The notes beneath the pieces were generated by a model. The model worked only from the letters and a program-made list of their open reading frames with translations. It was not told where the DNA came from and ran no database searches. A stretch of 64,000 bases of DNA, from contig CAJTPK010000002.1 of assembly GCA_910578075.1 (NCBI GenBank), positions 97,532 to 161,531 of the forward strand, given 5' to 3'. Both the position numbers and the translations under genes were made by a program. This document shows, piece by piece, positions 18,949 to 27,677 of this stretch; the first letter of the stretch is position 1, and each line of letters starts with the position of its first letter. This DNA comes from an uncultured Muribaculaceae bacterium (GTDB lineage Bacteria; Bacteroidota; Bacteroidia; Bacteroidales; Muribaculaceae).

Positions 18949-20846
18949 CAGTCCCGTTCAAGATATGTTATGCCGTACAGACCGGAGCGGTAGTTGTTGA
19001 GGAACTGTCGTCCCTCCTCGGGGGTGATGACTCCTTTCTTCATGGAAGCTGTAACCCAGGCTTCCAGGTTGCGCACAAGCTTCTTTGGATTGTATTCCAC
19101 ATAGTCGAGCACATCGGCAACTGCCTCGCCATCGATGATCTGCGCAATCTCATATCCGTCTTTGGTCAGGGATATATGCACAGCATTTGTGTCGCCAAAC
19201 AGGTTGTGAAGGTCACCGAGAATCTCCTGATATGCCCCTACGAGGAACACTCCTAAGTAATATGGTTCTGAACCTTTCAATTCATGAACGGGGAGTGAAT
19301 ATGCTGTTCCTTGTGGAGAGACAAAGTGCGCGATCTTTCCGTCTGAGTCGCAAGTCACATCCTGGATTGTGCAGTCGCGCGTGGGTTTCTCGTCAAGGCG
19401 GGTGATTGGCATTATGGGGAACATCTGGTCTATCGCCCATGAGTCAGGGAGCGACTGGAACAGCGAGAAATTACAGAAATATTTTTCCGGAAGCATTCTT
19501 GCCACCTTACGCAGTTCTTCCGGCGGATGTTTCATGGAACGGGTCATGTCTCGTACATCCCTTGCTACAGACCAGAAGAGTTTCTCAATCTGTGCTCTCG
19601 AGCGCAGAGACAGCAGACCGAGACTAAAGCGTTCCAACGCCTCCTCGCGGATCTGCAATGCATCATGCCAATCTTCAAACACACTCTGGGGGTCTATCTT
19701 ATCCCATATATTATAAAGCTCAACAGCGAGTTCGTGCGCATTCTCATCCAGAACATCATTGTCGGTCCATATCGGGAGACGTGCGGTCTCGAGCACCTGA
19801 ATTATAAGCACTGAGTGATGAGCTGTCAAAGAACGGCCGCTTTCCGTGATGATATTAGGTTGCGGCAAGTTGTTCTTTACGCATACGTCAACAAGGGCGG
19901 AGACAGAGTCGTTGACATATTCCTGAATGGAATAGTTCATTGAATTCTCTCCCGAAGAGGAGCGGGTGCCATCATAGTCTACGCCCAGACCTCCGCCAAT
20001 ATCAACAAAATCTATGTTGAATCCCATCTGCGACAGCTGGACATAGAACTGCATAGCCTCACGCAGCGCATTCTTGATGCGGCGGATTTTGGTGATCTGG
20101 CTTCCGATATGGAAATGAATCAGTTTCAGACATTCCATCATTTTGTTTTTCTCAAGGAATGAGAGAGCGTCAAGGAGTTCTGATGAGTTGAGACCGAATT
20201 TGCTCACATCTCCTCCAGATTCCTCCCATTTTCCGGAACCTGAGGACGTAAGTTTGATTCTGATTCCTATAGTCGGGGTTATATTCAGGCGCTTTGAAAC
20301 ATCCGCTATCAGCTTAAGCTCGTTAAGTTTTTCGACAACGAGGAATATGCGGCGACCCATCTTCTGGGCCAGCAGAGCCAGCTCTATATAGTTCTCATCT
20401 TTATATCCATTGCAGACGATGATGGAATTCTCGTGGGTATTTACAGCAAGCACAGCATGCAACTCCGGCTTCGAACCAGCCTCCAGACCAATGTCATATT
20501 TATTCCCATGGCTTACAATTTCCTCTACCACAGGGCGCATCTGGTTGACCTTGATCGGATAGACAATGTAGTTCTTACCCGTATACTGGTATTCTTCAGC
20601 GGCTTTGTGGAAGCAATTGGATATCTTGCGGATCCTGTCGTCAAGAATGTCAGGAAAACGGAGAAGGAGCGGAGCGTCAATATCCCGAAGCTGCAGGGTA
20701 TCCATCACCTCCTTGAGGTCGATCGATGGTCCTCCCTCTTTGGGTGTGACCTGTGCATGTCCATTCTCATTTATGGAGAAATATTTGAGACCCCAGCCGG
20801 GAACGTTGTAGATTTCAGCTGAGTCTTCGATGCGCCATTTTCTCAT
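18948..20846 (-). CDS. speA: Biosynthetic arginine decarboxylase
   Basis: 632 residues, the usual size for the PLP-dependent alanine-racemase-fold enzyme. Decarboxylates arginine to agmatine in the cytoplasm. The PLP lysine is in IVYPIKVNQMRPVVEEIV (~100), with EAGSKPELHAVL, GIRIKLTSSGSGKWEESGG, LIHFHIGSQI, FVDIGGGLGVDYDG and ITESGRSLTAHHSV. The agmatine it makes is the substrate of the aguA product encoded at 45.6 kb. The regulator argR lies 1.4 kb upstream. Confidence 0.96.
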   Translation of the reverse strand: MRKWRIEDSAEIYNVPGWGLKYFSINENGHAQVTPKEGGPSIDLKEVMDTLQLRDIDAPLLLRFPDILDDRIRKISNCFHKAAEEYQYTGKNYIVYPIKVNQMRPVVEEIVSHGNKYDIGLEAGSKPELHAVLAVNTHENSIIVCNGYKDENYIELALLAQKMGRRIFLVVEKLNELKLIADVSKRLNITPTIGIRIKLTSSGSGKWEESGGDVSKFGLNSSELLDALSFLEKNKMMECLKLIHFHIGSQITKIRRIKNALREAMQFYVQLSQMGFNIDFVDIGGGLGVDYDGTRSSSGENSMNYSIQEYVNDSVSALVDVCVKNNLPQPNIITESGRSLTAHHSVLIIQVLETARLPIWTDNDVLDENAHELAVELYNIWDKIDPQSVFEDWHDALQIREEALERFSLGLLSLRSRAQIEKLFWSVARDVRDMTRSMKHPPEELRKVARMLPEKYFCNFSLFQSLPDSWAIDQMFPIMPITRLDEKPTRDCTIQDVTCDSDGKIAHFVSPQGTAYSLPVHELKGSEPYYLGVFLVGAYQEILGDLHNLFGDTNAVHISLTKDGYEIAQIIDGEAVADVLDYVEYNPKKLVRNLEAWVTASMKKGVITPEEGRQFLNNYRSGLYGITYLERD

Positions 20847-20955
20847 TACTATATCTTAATTAGTATAATTAAATAACAACCTTTGTTCAAGAGTGTATCT
20901 TGAATTCATAGTGGAATTATATCTTTTTATATTTTGGGTATGCTCCCAGGCAACG

Positions 20956-21288
20956 TCATGCCTGTTCATTCTTTCTGCCGAGAAGCTCGAAACGTTCGAC
21001 AATGATTTCCGTTTTTCTTCTCCGGATCTTCATTCTGTCATCATATTCCCGTGTGCGTAATTTCCCTTCGACATAGAGTCTGGTTCCCTTACGGATATAT
21101 TTCTCGGCTATCTCCGCATTTTTACCCCCCATCACAAGGGAATGCCATTCCGTGACTTCCGTTGTGGAATTGGCATAACGGTCGTTTGTTGCAAGCGACA
21201 AGAATGCGATAGGGCGGTCTTTCTCCGGATATCTGATTTCCGGATCTGAGCCAACGTAGCCAAGGAGAATTACTTTATTGACAGACAT
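20956..21288 (-). CDS. ssb: Single-stranded DNA-binding protein, short form
   Basis: 110 residues with one OB fold (MSVNKVILLGYVGSDPEI...FLSLATNDRYANSTTEVTEWHSLV...GTRLYVEGKLRTREYDD). It lacks the acidic C-terminal tail that mediates protein contacts in replicative SSB, ending instead in ERFELLGRKNEQA, so it is probably an accessory or paralogous SSB and the main replicative copy is likely elsewhere. Co-oriented with speA and the ArgC-like gene (18 bp from the latter). Confidence 0.9.
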   Translation of the reverse strand: MSVNKVILLGYVGSDPEIRYPEKDRPIAFLSLATNDRYANSTTEVTEWHSLVMGGKNAEIAEKYIRKGTRLYVEGKLRTREYDDRMKIRRRKTEIIVERFELLGRKNEQA

Positions 21289-21306
21289 GTTTCTCGGTTT
21301 TAGTTT

Positions 21307-22221
21307 TCAGAATTCAGAAGCTTTGAGAGCAAGACCGGTTTTTTCGTGAAGACCGAAAAGCAGATTCATAATGTGCACAGCCTCTCCGGCGCCGCCACGC
21401 ATACGCGGGTCTGCCACCACTTCAAGTCTGAGTTCGGAATCTGTCGGCTTATGAAGAGATATAACGCATTTGTTGGTACCTATCACTTCCTCCTCGTCAA
21501 CAGGCGAAGCGATGGGGAATGCGAAATTGTGATCGTCATATATCTCGAATATCTCATGAATCTGCTCTATGGTGACAGGACAAGACAGCGTGATTACCGC
21601 CTTCATCCTTCTATCGGTTTCCGAATCATTGAATTCGAGATTGATGTTTTTGCCAAGACTGAGTTGTGTCTGGGAAAGATTGCTTGTAATCTCTTCTATG
21701 GCCTCCTTCTTGTCACGGGATATGATGTCGGATGGTGCAGACACTTTTATCTGCATTGAATCATTGAGGAGCATATTCAAGGCAAGCGGGTATAGAGCTG
21801 TCAGGACCAACGAAGATAGGGGAGAGGGTACGATTGCCGACACTGCGCCTCTCACAAGAGGTTTTCTGTTTATTTCAGGTAGACCATACACCACACCAAG
21901 TCTTTCGATGTCGAGATTGGGAATAGTGTCGACAATTACGGTCTTTATGTCGGGACGTGCGAGCTGCAGGGCTGAGAATTCAGCGGCTGTCATGGAATTG
22001 CCGCATACAAACACCACCGAGCAGTCCGGTGTCATTGAGAGTGGACCAGAGAAATTCATTCTCAGTTCGCCGATCAGGCCATGATGCACGGAGCTTACGG
22101 ATATTCCCTCATGCCCGGGGGCAGAGAGCGTCGTGATTATCACTTCCGGATGATTTACCAGAATCCTGATTAATTCTCCGGCTTCGGGAGCATCCGCTCC
22201 GGTTATGGCTACTTTTATCAT
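21307..22221 (-). CDS. ArgC-like semialdehyde-dehydrogenase fold protein lacking the catalytic cysteine
   Basis: 304 residues. Overall layout follows N-acetyl-gamma-glutamyl-phosphate reductase: N-terminal Rossmann fold (ITGADAPEAGELIRILVNHPEV, a degenerate form of the usual GAxGYxG motif) and the C-terminal signature RMRGGAGEAVHIMNLLFGLHEKTGL. At the place where ArgC has the catalytic NPGCYPT motif, this protein has VPSPLSSLV, with no cysteine, so reductase activity by the known mechanism is unlikely. It sits between argR and ssb-speA. Possible roles are a regulator or partner of ArgC, or a repurposed enzyme; this is inference. A true ArgC is expected elsewhere. Confidence 0.82.
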   Translation of the reverse strand: MIKVAITGADAPEAGELIRILVNHPEVIITTLSAPGHEGISVSSVHHGLIGELRMNFSGPLSMTPDCSVVFVCGNSMTAAEFSALQLARPDIKTVIVDTIPNLDIERLGVVYGLPEINRKPLVRGAVSAIVPSPLSSLVLTALYPLALNMLLNDSMQIKVSAPSDIISRDKKEAIEEITSNLSQTQLSLGKNINLEFNDSETDRRMKAVITLSCPVTIEQIHEIFEIYDDHNFAFPIASPVDEEEVIGTNKCVISLHKPTDSELRLEVVADPRMRGGAGEAVHIMNLLFGLHEKTGLALKASEF

Positions 22222-22261
22222 TTATGAGAGATTTTGTATATTATTTTAAACAATGTTATTG

Positions 22262-22759
22262 TCAGTAAGAAGGAACTTTCTGGTCAAGCGGAAGCAGACG
22301 CGAGAATATTGCGCGTGCTTTCTCATGACTCACATCCTCGCGAAGGATAGCGATGATTGTGTCAGACCCGGGGATTGTGCCGAGAATTTCCGGTGCGTTG
22401 CTCATATCTATGTCATATGCAAGTCCGGCGGCATATCCGTTACGAGTTTTGATCACAGCTACATTTTTCGAAAACGTTAGAGAGATGAATCCGCTCTGAT
22501 AGTTGGCATTTATAGGGAGTTGTCCTCTCGCAAGCAATTTATCCTTCAGGGAATTGCTGTCAGGGAGTATATACATGTATCCGCCGCGGTCGGTGGGTAT
22601 TTTCGTAGTCTTCAGCATCTTCAGGTCGCGGGAAAGGGTAGCTTGCGTGACAGAGTATCCTGCTTCTTCGAGGAGCTGGGCAAGTTCTTCCTGGCTGCCG
22701 ATACACTTATTCTTGATAAGGTCAACCATCAGCTCCACTCTCTGTTTTCGATTTTTCAT
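22262..22759 (-). CDS. argR: Arginine repressor
   Basis: 165 residues. N-terminal winged helix (LMVDLIKNKCIGSQEELAQLLEEAGYSVTQATLSRDLKMLKTTKI) and C-terminal hexamerisation/arginine-binding domain ending in GTIPGSDTIIAILRED. Controls arginine biosynthesis and catabolism in response to arginine. Its upstream region carries a -7 box and ARG-box-like half-sites, so autoregulation is likely. Followed by the Cys-less ArgC paralogue (40 bp). Confidence 0.94.
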   Translation of the reverse strand: MKNRKQRVELMVDLIKNKCIGSQEELAQLLEEAGYSVTQATLSRDLKMLKTTKIPTDRGGYMYILPDSNSLKDKLLARGQLPINANYQSGFISLTFSKNVAVIKTRNGYAAGLAYDIDMSNAPEILGTIPGSDTIIAILREDVSHEKARAIFSRLLPLDQKVPSY

Positions 22760-22779
22760 GTGATTATTGTAAATAGTGT

Positions 22780-22799
22780 TTATGAATTATGCAAATTTA
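22780..22799 (-). promoter_or_regulatory. argR promoter with possible ARG-box half-site
   Basis: On the minus strand the -7 box TAAATTTG occupies 22792-22799. Immediately downstream, plus-strand TATGAATTATGCA at 22780-22792 resembles one arm of the ArgR consensus (TGAAT followed by AT-rich then ATTCA), and TTTGAATAAATTATT at 22828 is a second partial match. The palindromes are imperfect. Confidence 0.4.
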
Positions 22800-22846
22800 C
22801 AATATTTTTTTAGATAATTAAATTAAATTTGAATAAATTATTAATT

Positions 22847-23464
22847 TTATTCATTCGGATTATTCATTTCCTCATTTTCGAGTGCGTCAATTTCTGCCTT
22901 CAGGCGAGCCGCCTCTTCATAATCCTCTCTCTCCGCCGCTTTCTGCATCTGTTTCCTAAGGGATTCTATGGATTTTGCCGAAGTGTGATGACTCCGGCTG
23001 TTTCCTATCGCCTGCTGCATCATAGAAGCTGGGTCCGAAGGTTGATTTTCCTGCTCATCCGGATCAAAACCTGCGTCATCAAGAACTTCCGCCGAAGTAT
23101 AGATCGGAGCATCCGCTCTGATTGCGAGCGCTATTGCATCGGAGGATCTGGAATCAACGATATGGGTTGATGTGCCGTCTGTGAATATAAGGTCAGCGGC
23201 GAATACTCCAGAGGGAAGCCTACGGATTTCAATTTCTTTCAGGCGTATGCCGAATTCATCCATGAAATTCATCATCATATCGTGTGTAAGCGGGCGGGGT
23301 GTAACAACCTCCTGAAGCTTACATTCTATAGCCTGGGCTTCAGGATAGCCGATGATGATGGGTATGCGGCGGTTTCCACCTGCCTGACGCAGGATTACGG
23401 CGTAAACGCCTGATTCTATCTGATTGTAGGTTATTCCTACGAGTTCCAATCTATATCTTTCCAT
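22847..23464 (-). CDS. Bifunctional nuclease (DUF151) domain protein with UVR motif
   Basis: 205 residues. The N-terminal ~130 residues match the bifunctional nuclease family (LRQAGGNRRIPIIIGYPEAQAIECKLQ, RPLTHDMMMNFMDEFG, DSRSSDAIALAIRADAPIY). A low-complexity linker leads to a C-terminal UvrB/UvrC-type helical pair (SLRKQMQKAAEREDYEEAARLKAEIDAL, ~165-195). This two-domain form is common in Bacteroidetes and its cellular role is not well defined. Followed on the same strand by argR; preceded by mnmA. Confidence 0.9.
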   Translation of the reverse strand: MERYRLELVGITYNQIESGVYAVILRQAGGNRRIPIIIGYPEAQAIECKLQEVVTPRPLTHDMMMNFMDEFGIRLKEIEIRRLPSGVFAADLIFTDGTSTHIVDSRSSDAIALAIRADAPIYTSAEVLDDAGFDPDEQENQPSDPASMMQQAIGNSRSHHTSAKSIESLRKQMQKAAEREDYEEAARLKAEIDALENEEMNNPNE

Positions 23465-23498
23465 ATCAATAATCAGGATAGGAGTTGGGGTTGATTTT

Positions 23499-24593
23499 TT
23501 ACAACTTCTTATTTTTTCTCGTCTTTCCTTTTACCGAAATCATACCTGAACCAAGGCAAAGTTGCCGGTCGGGTGAGTATATTATGGCGAATTGGCCGGG
23601 AGCGATTCCCTGGATATCCGAATCAGATTGTATCAGACATGAACCGTCTTGATTCAATTTGATAGAGCCATCGAAGAATTCCGGAGAATGGCGTGTCTTG
23701 AAGTTGATGCGGATTATGGGATCCTTATCCGTGAATGGGGACTCAGTGATCCAGTGCATCTCCTCCACCGGAATCTCCCTGCCATATTGCTTGCGGGTGT
23801 CAAAACCGTTGGATACATATATAACATTATCCCTGACATTTTTCTTTACCACATACCATGGACCACCACTGAGGCCAAGTCCCTTGCGCTGTCCTATGGT
23901 GTAGAACCAGAAGCCTTTGTGTGTCCCGATTTTCTTTCCGGTCTCAATTTCGATTACAGGTCCTTCGCGCGTTCCCAGATGTCGCTCTATGAAATCCGCG
24001 TAATCAATTTTGCCGAGGAAACATATTCCCTGTGAATCCTTACGGGATGCATTGGGAAGCTTAGCCTCTGCGGCGCGTTTGCGTACTTCCGACTTCGGAA
24101 GGTCACCGAGTGGGAACATCAGGTGGGAGAGTTGTTCATAAGAAATCTGGGCAAGGAAGTCTGTCTGGTCTTTGACCGGATCATTGGCTGTGGCAAGATA
24201 TAATTTGCCGTCAACTTCCTTGATGGATGCGTAATGTCCTGTGGCTGTCTTGTCAAAATCCTTACCCCATCTCTGTTCGAAGAAGCCGAATTTGATGAGC
24301 TTATTGCACATCATGTCAGGATGGGGAGTCAATCCTTCCCTTACAGTGCGCAATGTATAAGCCATTACGTGATCCCAATATTCCTCATGAAGAGAGACCA
24401 CCTTTAATGGTAAACCGTATTTTTTTGCGATGAGGGTGCACATCTCTATGTCTTCTTCGGCAGAACAGTCTCCCTCTCCGTTGTCCATGCCTATACGTAT
24501 ATAAAACAGGTGAAGCTCATGCCCCTCCTTGTAAAGAGTGTCGACAACTACCGCGCTGTCGACACCGCCTGAAACCAATACTGCAATCTTCAT
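23499..24593 (-). CDS. mnmA: tRNA 2-thiouridine(34) synthase MnmA
   Basis: 364 residues. Adenylates and thiolates U34 of Lys, Glu and Gln tRNAs. PP-loop SGGVDSAV at 8-15; catalytic Cys96 in HPDMMCNKLIKF and Cys191 in DSQGICFLGKIDYADF; GQRKGLGLSGGPWYV in the central domain. Start overlaps the DoxX gene stop by 4 bp (ATGA), so the two are co-translated. Confidence 0.95.
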   Translation of the reverse strand: MKIAVLVSGGVDSAVVVDTLYKEGHELHLFYIRIGMDNGEGDCSAEEDIEMCTLIAKKYGLPLKVVSLHEEYWDHVMAYTLRTVREGLTPHPDMMCNKLIKFGFFEQRWGKDFDKTATGHYASIKEVDGKLYLATANDPVKDQTDFLAQISYEQLSHLMFPLGDLPKSEVRKRAAEAKLPNASRKDSQGICFLGKIDYADFIERHLGTREGPVIEIETGKKIGTHKGFWFYTIGQRKGLGLSGGPWYVVKKNVRDNVIYVSNGFDTRKQYGREIPVEEMHWITESPFTDKDPIIRINFKTRHSPEFFDGSIKLNQDGSCLIQSDSDIQGIAPGQFAIIYSPDRQLCLGSGMISVKGKTRKNKKL

Positions 24594-25084
24594 ACTTCCT
24601 CAAGTTCCGCTTCGCTGTGATCGTTGGTGTGGATGAAATGTAGTGAAAGGAAATAGTCTACCGATATCTTGCCCGGTCCGACAAGCATGATGAAGAAATA
24701 TATCCCGAGAAACATTATCGGCACATATCCCTGCTGCGACCAACTGAGCATATATGGAGCTTCTTTAACGAGGTCATGAAGAATATAATATTCCGCGATT
24801 ATCATGGCGATAAATGGAGGAACAGTCATTATCCTTGTCATAAATCCCGCCATTATAAACAGAGAGCATCCTATTTCAATGGCAATCATGATTATCAAGG
24901 TGATGTTTGGCGGTATGCCCAATATTGCAGGGAACATTGCTTCCGCCGCGTCGAAATTATACATCTGGCGAATGCCGAACTGCATCATCATTATGCCAAC
25001 GAAGAGACGAAGGAAAAGTCGTCCCATGTTGGTATAAGAGTATCCGGTGGTGCGGATATATATTTTCTTAAGGGAATTCATCAT
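24590..25084 (-). CDS. DoxX family membrane protein
   Basis: 164 residues with four hydrophobic segments (~22-40, 60-80, 83-105, 120-140) and the DoxX-like pattern GRLFLRLFVGIMMMQFGIRQ near the N-terminus and GPGKISVDYFLS at the end of the last helix. Family members are small quinone- or redox-associated inner-membrane proteins; the specific role is not known. Translationally coupled to mnmA. Confidence 0.85.
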   Translation of the reverse strand: MMNSLKKIYIRTTGYSYTNMGRLFLRLFVGIMMMQFGIRQMYNFDAAEAMFPAILGIPPNITLIIMIAIEIGCSLFIMAGFMTRIMTVPPFIAMIIAEYYILHDLVKEAPYMLSWSQQGYVPIMFLGIYFFIMLVGPGKISVDYFLSLHFIHTNDHSEAELEEV

Positions 25085-25096
25085 AATCGTGAACTT

Positions 25097-26005
25097 TTAT
25101 TGGGCTGTTTCCTGCTGAAACGCGAGAGCCTTGGCCTGCTCGACAGAAATATTTTTGGCGATTATCTTGCCATCCTTGCCGATGACATAGAATGATGGTG
25201 TTGAACGGATATCAAGGATATCAGACACGTTGTCGGATCCTCCTACAACCCAGTTGGAAGGGTAGGAGCCAAGTTTTGTCTGCCATCCGTCAACCGGATC
25301 CGGAATTATAAACATCACATTCACCAATCCTCGGTCAACAAGCGATGTGAACTTCATGTCTGTCTCCATCTTTAGCTTGGCGTGGCGGCAGTCATCGCAG
25401 TCAGGATCACCGAACTCAATGATTGTGAAAACACCGATTGGGTCGAAACGTCCGGGATTTCCTGTGGGAGTTGTAAATTCAAACGATGGCGCTATGCTTC
25501 CGGTCATCGAATTCTGGATTTGATTAAGCTGCCGGCGATAGCGCTGCTTGCGGGCATCGGAGATTTTCTTGTTCTTCAGGAATGCTTCAAGATATTTGAT
25601 ATAAACCTCATCAATCCATATCTTGGCTCTCTGTCCATACAGGCTTTCTTCCGCAGCTTTGGTGAACTGTAGCAACAACGTAGGATTCTTCTGCAGTTGG
25701 GCGAGCATTGAATCTACGGCTTTATCTACCTCTGCTTTGTCAGCCCATTGCATGGGAAGAGTGTAGACTCTGAAAGCATCGTTAAGCGCGGACTGATTTA
25801 CAGCATCTTTCTTTTTGAAATCCATCTTATCCCAAAAATGCTGGATAAGCCAGTTGCTTTTGTCTGAAAGGGAGATTATCTCTTCCGGAGCAACTGGGTA
25901 TTCGAAAAGCGGGTCTATCTCTATTACTTCAGCCTGAGCTTGTGAGAAAATAGTAAAGGCAAATGCCGCAGCAAGGGCTATGCGCCTTAGTGATTTCTTT
26001 ATCAT
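25097..26005 (-). CDS. Exported DUF5106/thioredoxin-like protein
   Basis: 302 residues from the ATG at 26005, which directly precedes a good signal peptide (MIKKSLRRIALAAAFAFTIFSQAQA); the alternative ATG 8 codons upstream adds a hydrophobic stub. An alpha-helical DUF5106-like region spans ~30-180, then a thioredoxin fold with CDDC in EFGDPDCDDCRHAKLK (~205) and a cis-Pro loop STPSFYVI (~275). Probably periplasmic. The CxxC spacing is that of a redox-active pair, though partners are unknown. Confidence 0.82.
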   Translation of the reverse strand: MIKKSLRRIALAAAFAFTIFSQAQAEVIEIDPLFEYPVAPEEIISLSDKSNWLIQHFWDKMDFKKKDAVNQSALNDAFRVYTLPMQWADKAEVDKAVDSMLAQLQKNPTLLLQFTKAAEESLYGQRAKIWIDEVYIKYLEAFLKNKKISDARKQRYRRQLNQIQNSMTGSIAPSFEFTTPTGNPGRFDPIGVFTIIEFGDPDCDDCRHAKLKMETDMKFTSLVDRGLVNVMFIIPDPVDGWQTKLGSYPSNWVVGGSDNVSDILDIRSTPSFYVIGKDGKIIAKNISVEQAKALAFQQETAQ

Positions 26006-26075
26006 AATTATTAAGAAACGAATATACAATGTTATTTAATAACGGAATAAGTTGATAATTCCGTATAAAAGACCA

Positions 26076-26726
26076 TTATTCATCCAGATAATGCCGGATT
26101 CCATTTGTCCAGGCTCTGTATCCTGGACCGGTGAGATGAAGTCCGTCATTGGTGTATTTACGGTTTAGCTTACCTTTTGCATCGGAAAGGAATGGCCATA
26201 GGTCGATATATTCAAGTCCGTTTTTTTCAGCAATCTTTTTTATGCGTTTGTTGAATTCGACAACGGTTTTCTCTTTCCCTTTCAAACCTTTGTAGATTCC
26301 GAAATCATTATTGATAGGCATTAAGCTCTGGAGATACAATTGTGTCTCGGGAGACCGTTTCCTTATTTCTTCCACGAGGTTCTCATATCTTTCGGCAAGT
26401 TTGTCAACGCTCAGACCGTGGGATACATCGTTGATTCCTATCAACAGAAATATTTTTTTAGGGTGTCCTTTCACCACTTGGTCGAGGCGTTTCATGACCC
26501 CGGGGATAGCATCGGATCTTATTCCGCGGTTTTTGACATCCTCACGTTTGAAAAGTTCTTCAAAATTACCACCGTCCGTGATTGAGTTTCCCAGAAATAC
26601 TATGTCATTCTCGGTTATGGGTAGATGATCGAACAATGACACTCTCTGTTCCCAATATTTATCAGCGGCAGCCGTGATTGCGAAACATGCAAGTATTGCA
26701 ACAATATAGTTTCTGATGAATTTCAT
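26076..26726 (-). CDS. Exported SGNH/GDSL hydrolase
   Basis: 216 residues. N-terminal signal peptide (1-21), block I FLGNSITDGGNF with the nucleophile Ser (~48), block II glycine in NRGIRSD, block III GINDVSHG, and block V DGLHLTGPGY with catalytic Asp/His. These families deacylate sugars or lipids; sialate- or acetylxylan-type esterases in Bacteroidetes look like this. Start overlaps the stop of the BadF-type kinase by 4 bp, linking it to amino-sugar use by context. Confidence 0.9.
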   Translation of the reverse strand: MKFIRNYIVAILACFAITAAADKYWEQRVSLFDHLPITENDIVFLGNSITDGGNFEELFKREDVKNRGIRSDAIPGVMKRLDQVVKGHPKKIFLLIGINDVSHGLSVDKLAERYENLVEEIRKRSPETQLYLQSLMPINNDFGIYKGLKGKEKTVVEFNKRIKKIAEKNGLEYIDLWPFLSDAKGKLNRKYTNDGLHLTGPGYRAWTNGIRHYLDE

Positions 26727-27592
26727 GATATGGGGTTTGTTATGTGGAACGTTATCAATCCAGGCATCGGGCGAGGGGTGATCTTATCGATTACTATTCC
26801 GAATTTATCACCGGTTCTCTGTAGAATATCGGAGAAAACATCAGCTATAGAACCGATGAAACTTACCTTAATTCCGGATAAGTCTCCATATGGGAGAATA
26901 TTTCTTTCAAAGAATTCGGTGAAGGTCTTCTCCAAAAGTCGCTGGATGTATGGATGCGAAAGATTGTTTTTTACGAAAGGAACAAGGGATGCGAGAAATT
27001 TGTTTGGAGCCGGCTCTCTGTAGGTTTTCTCAAGAATGTCACCCTTGGTAAGTTTTGTAGATTCCAGAAAAGCCTCGCAAATCTCGACCGGAGCTATACG
27101 TTTGAATATGTCACCGACCAATCGCTTGCCAATGGCTGTGCCGCTCCCTTCATCACCGAGGATGAATCCCATCGGAGGAATATTGTCCGTAATTTCCGAG
27201 CCATCATAGAGTGCGGAATTGGATCCGGTGCCTAAGATGCACGCAATTCCGGGTGCTTTGCCAAGCACAGCCCTGCAAGCGGCGAGCATATCGCTCTCAA
27301 CCCCTATTGTGCCGGCATCCCAAACTCTGCTGATCGCGTCAGCAATACGGGTGCAAATCTGCAAAGTTGCGCATCCGGCGCCATAATAGTATACTCTATC
27401 AGGTATTAATGACGGATCGAGGCGTTTCCTTACGGATATGAAGTATGCTTCAGCATCTTCTTCCGACACCATAAGGGCATTTAAACCCTCGGTTTGGAAA
27501 GACGCTTTCACATTACCATTGATGTCGATCAAGCACCATTCTACTTTTGTAGAGCCACCGTCGGCGATCAGTATATAATTTGTGGTATTCAT
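26723..27592 (-). CDS. BadF/BadG/BcrA/BcrD-type ATPase, N-acetylglucosamine-kinase-like
   Basis: 289 residues, ASKHA fold. Phosphate 1 motif ADGGSTKVEWCLID (10-23), phosphate 2 region ILGTGSNSALYDG (~130), and adenosine region SFIGSIADVF (~255). This is the family of eukaryotic-type N-acetylglucosamine kinases widely annotated in Bacteroidetes and is probably a cytoplasmic sugar kinase. Coupled to the downstream GDSL esterase by a 4-bp overlap. Confidence 0.85.
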   Translation of the reverse strand: MNTTNYILIADGGSTKVEWCLIDINGNVKASFQTEGLNALMVSEEDAEAYFISVRKRLDPSLIPDRVYYYGAGCATLQICTRIADAISRVWDAGTIGVESDMLAACRAVLGKAPGIACILGTGSNSALYDGSEITDNIPPMGFILGDEGSGTAIGKRLVGDIFKRIAPVEICEAFLESTKLTKGDILEKTYREPAPNKFLASLVPFVKNNLSHPYIQRLLEKTFTEFFERNILPYGDLSGIKVSFIGSIADVFSDILQRTGDKFGIVIDKITPRPMPGLITFHITNPIS

Positions 27593-27630
27593 GAACTACA
27601 AAGTTAGATCAAAATGTGAACATATACAAA

Positions 27631-27659
27631 AAAAGCCACCGGAATTTCCGGTGGCTTTT
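27631..27659 (-). terminator. Terminator of the LRR protein gene
   Basis: Perfect stem AAAAGCCACCGGAA / TTTCCGGTGGCTTTT (27631-27659). On the minus strand it is followed by a run of T, and it lies 18 bp after the LRR gene stop. Confidence 0.85.
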
Positions 27660-27677
27660 CTATAGGGAATTGATATA

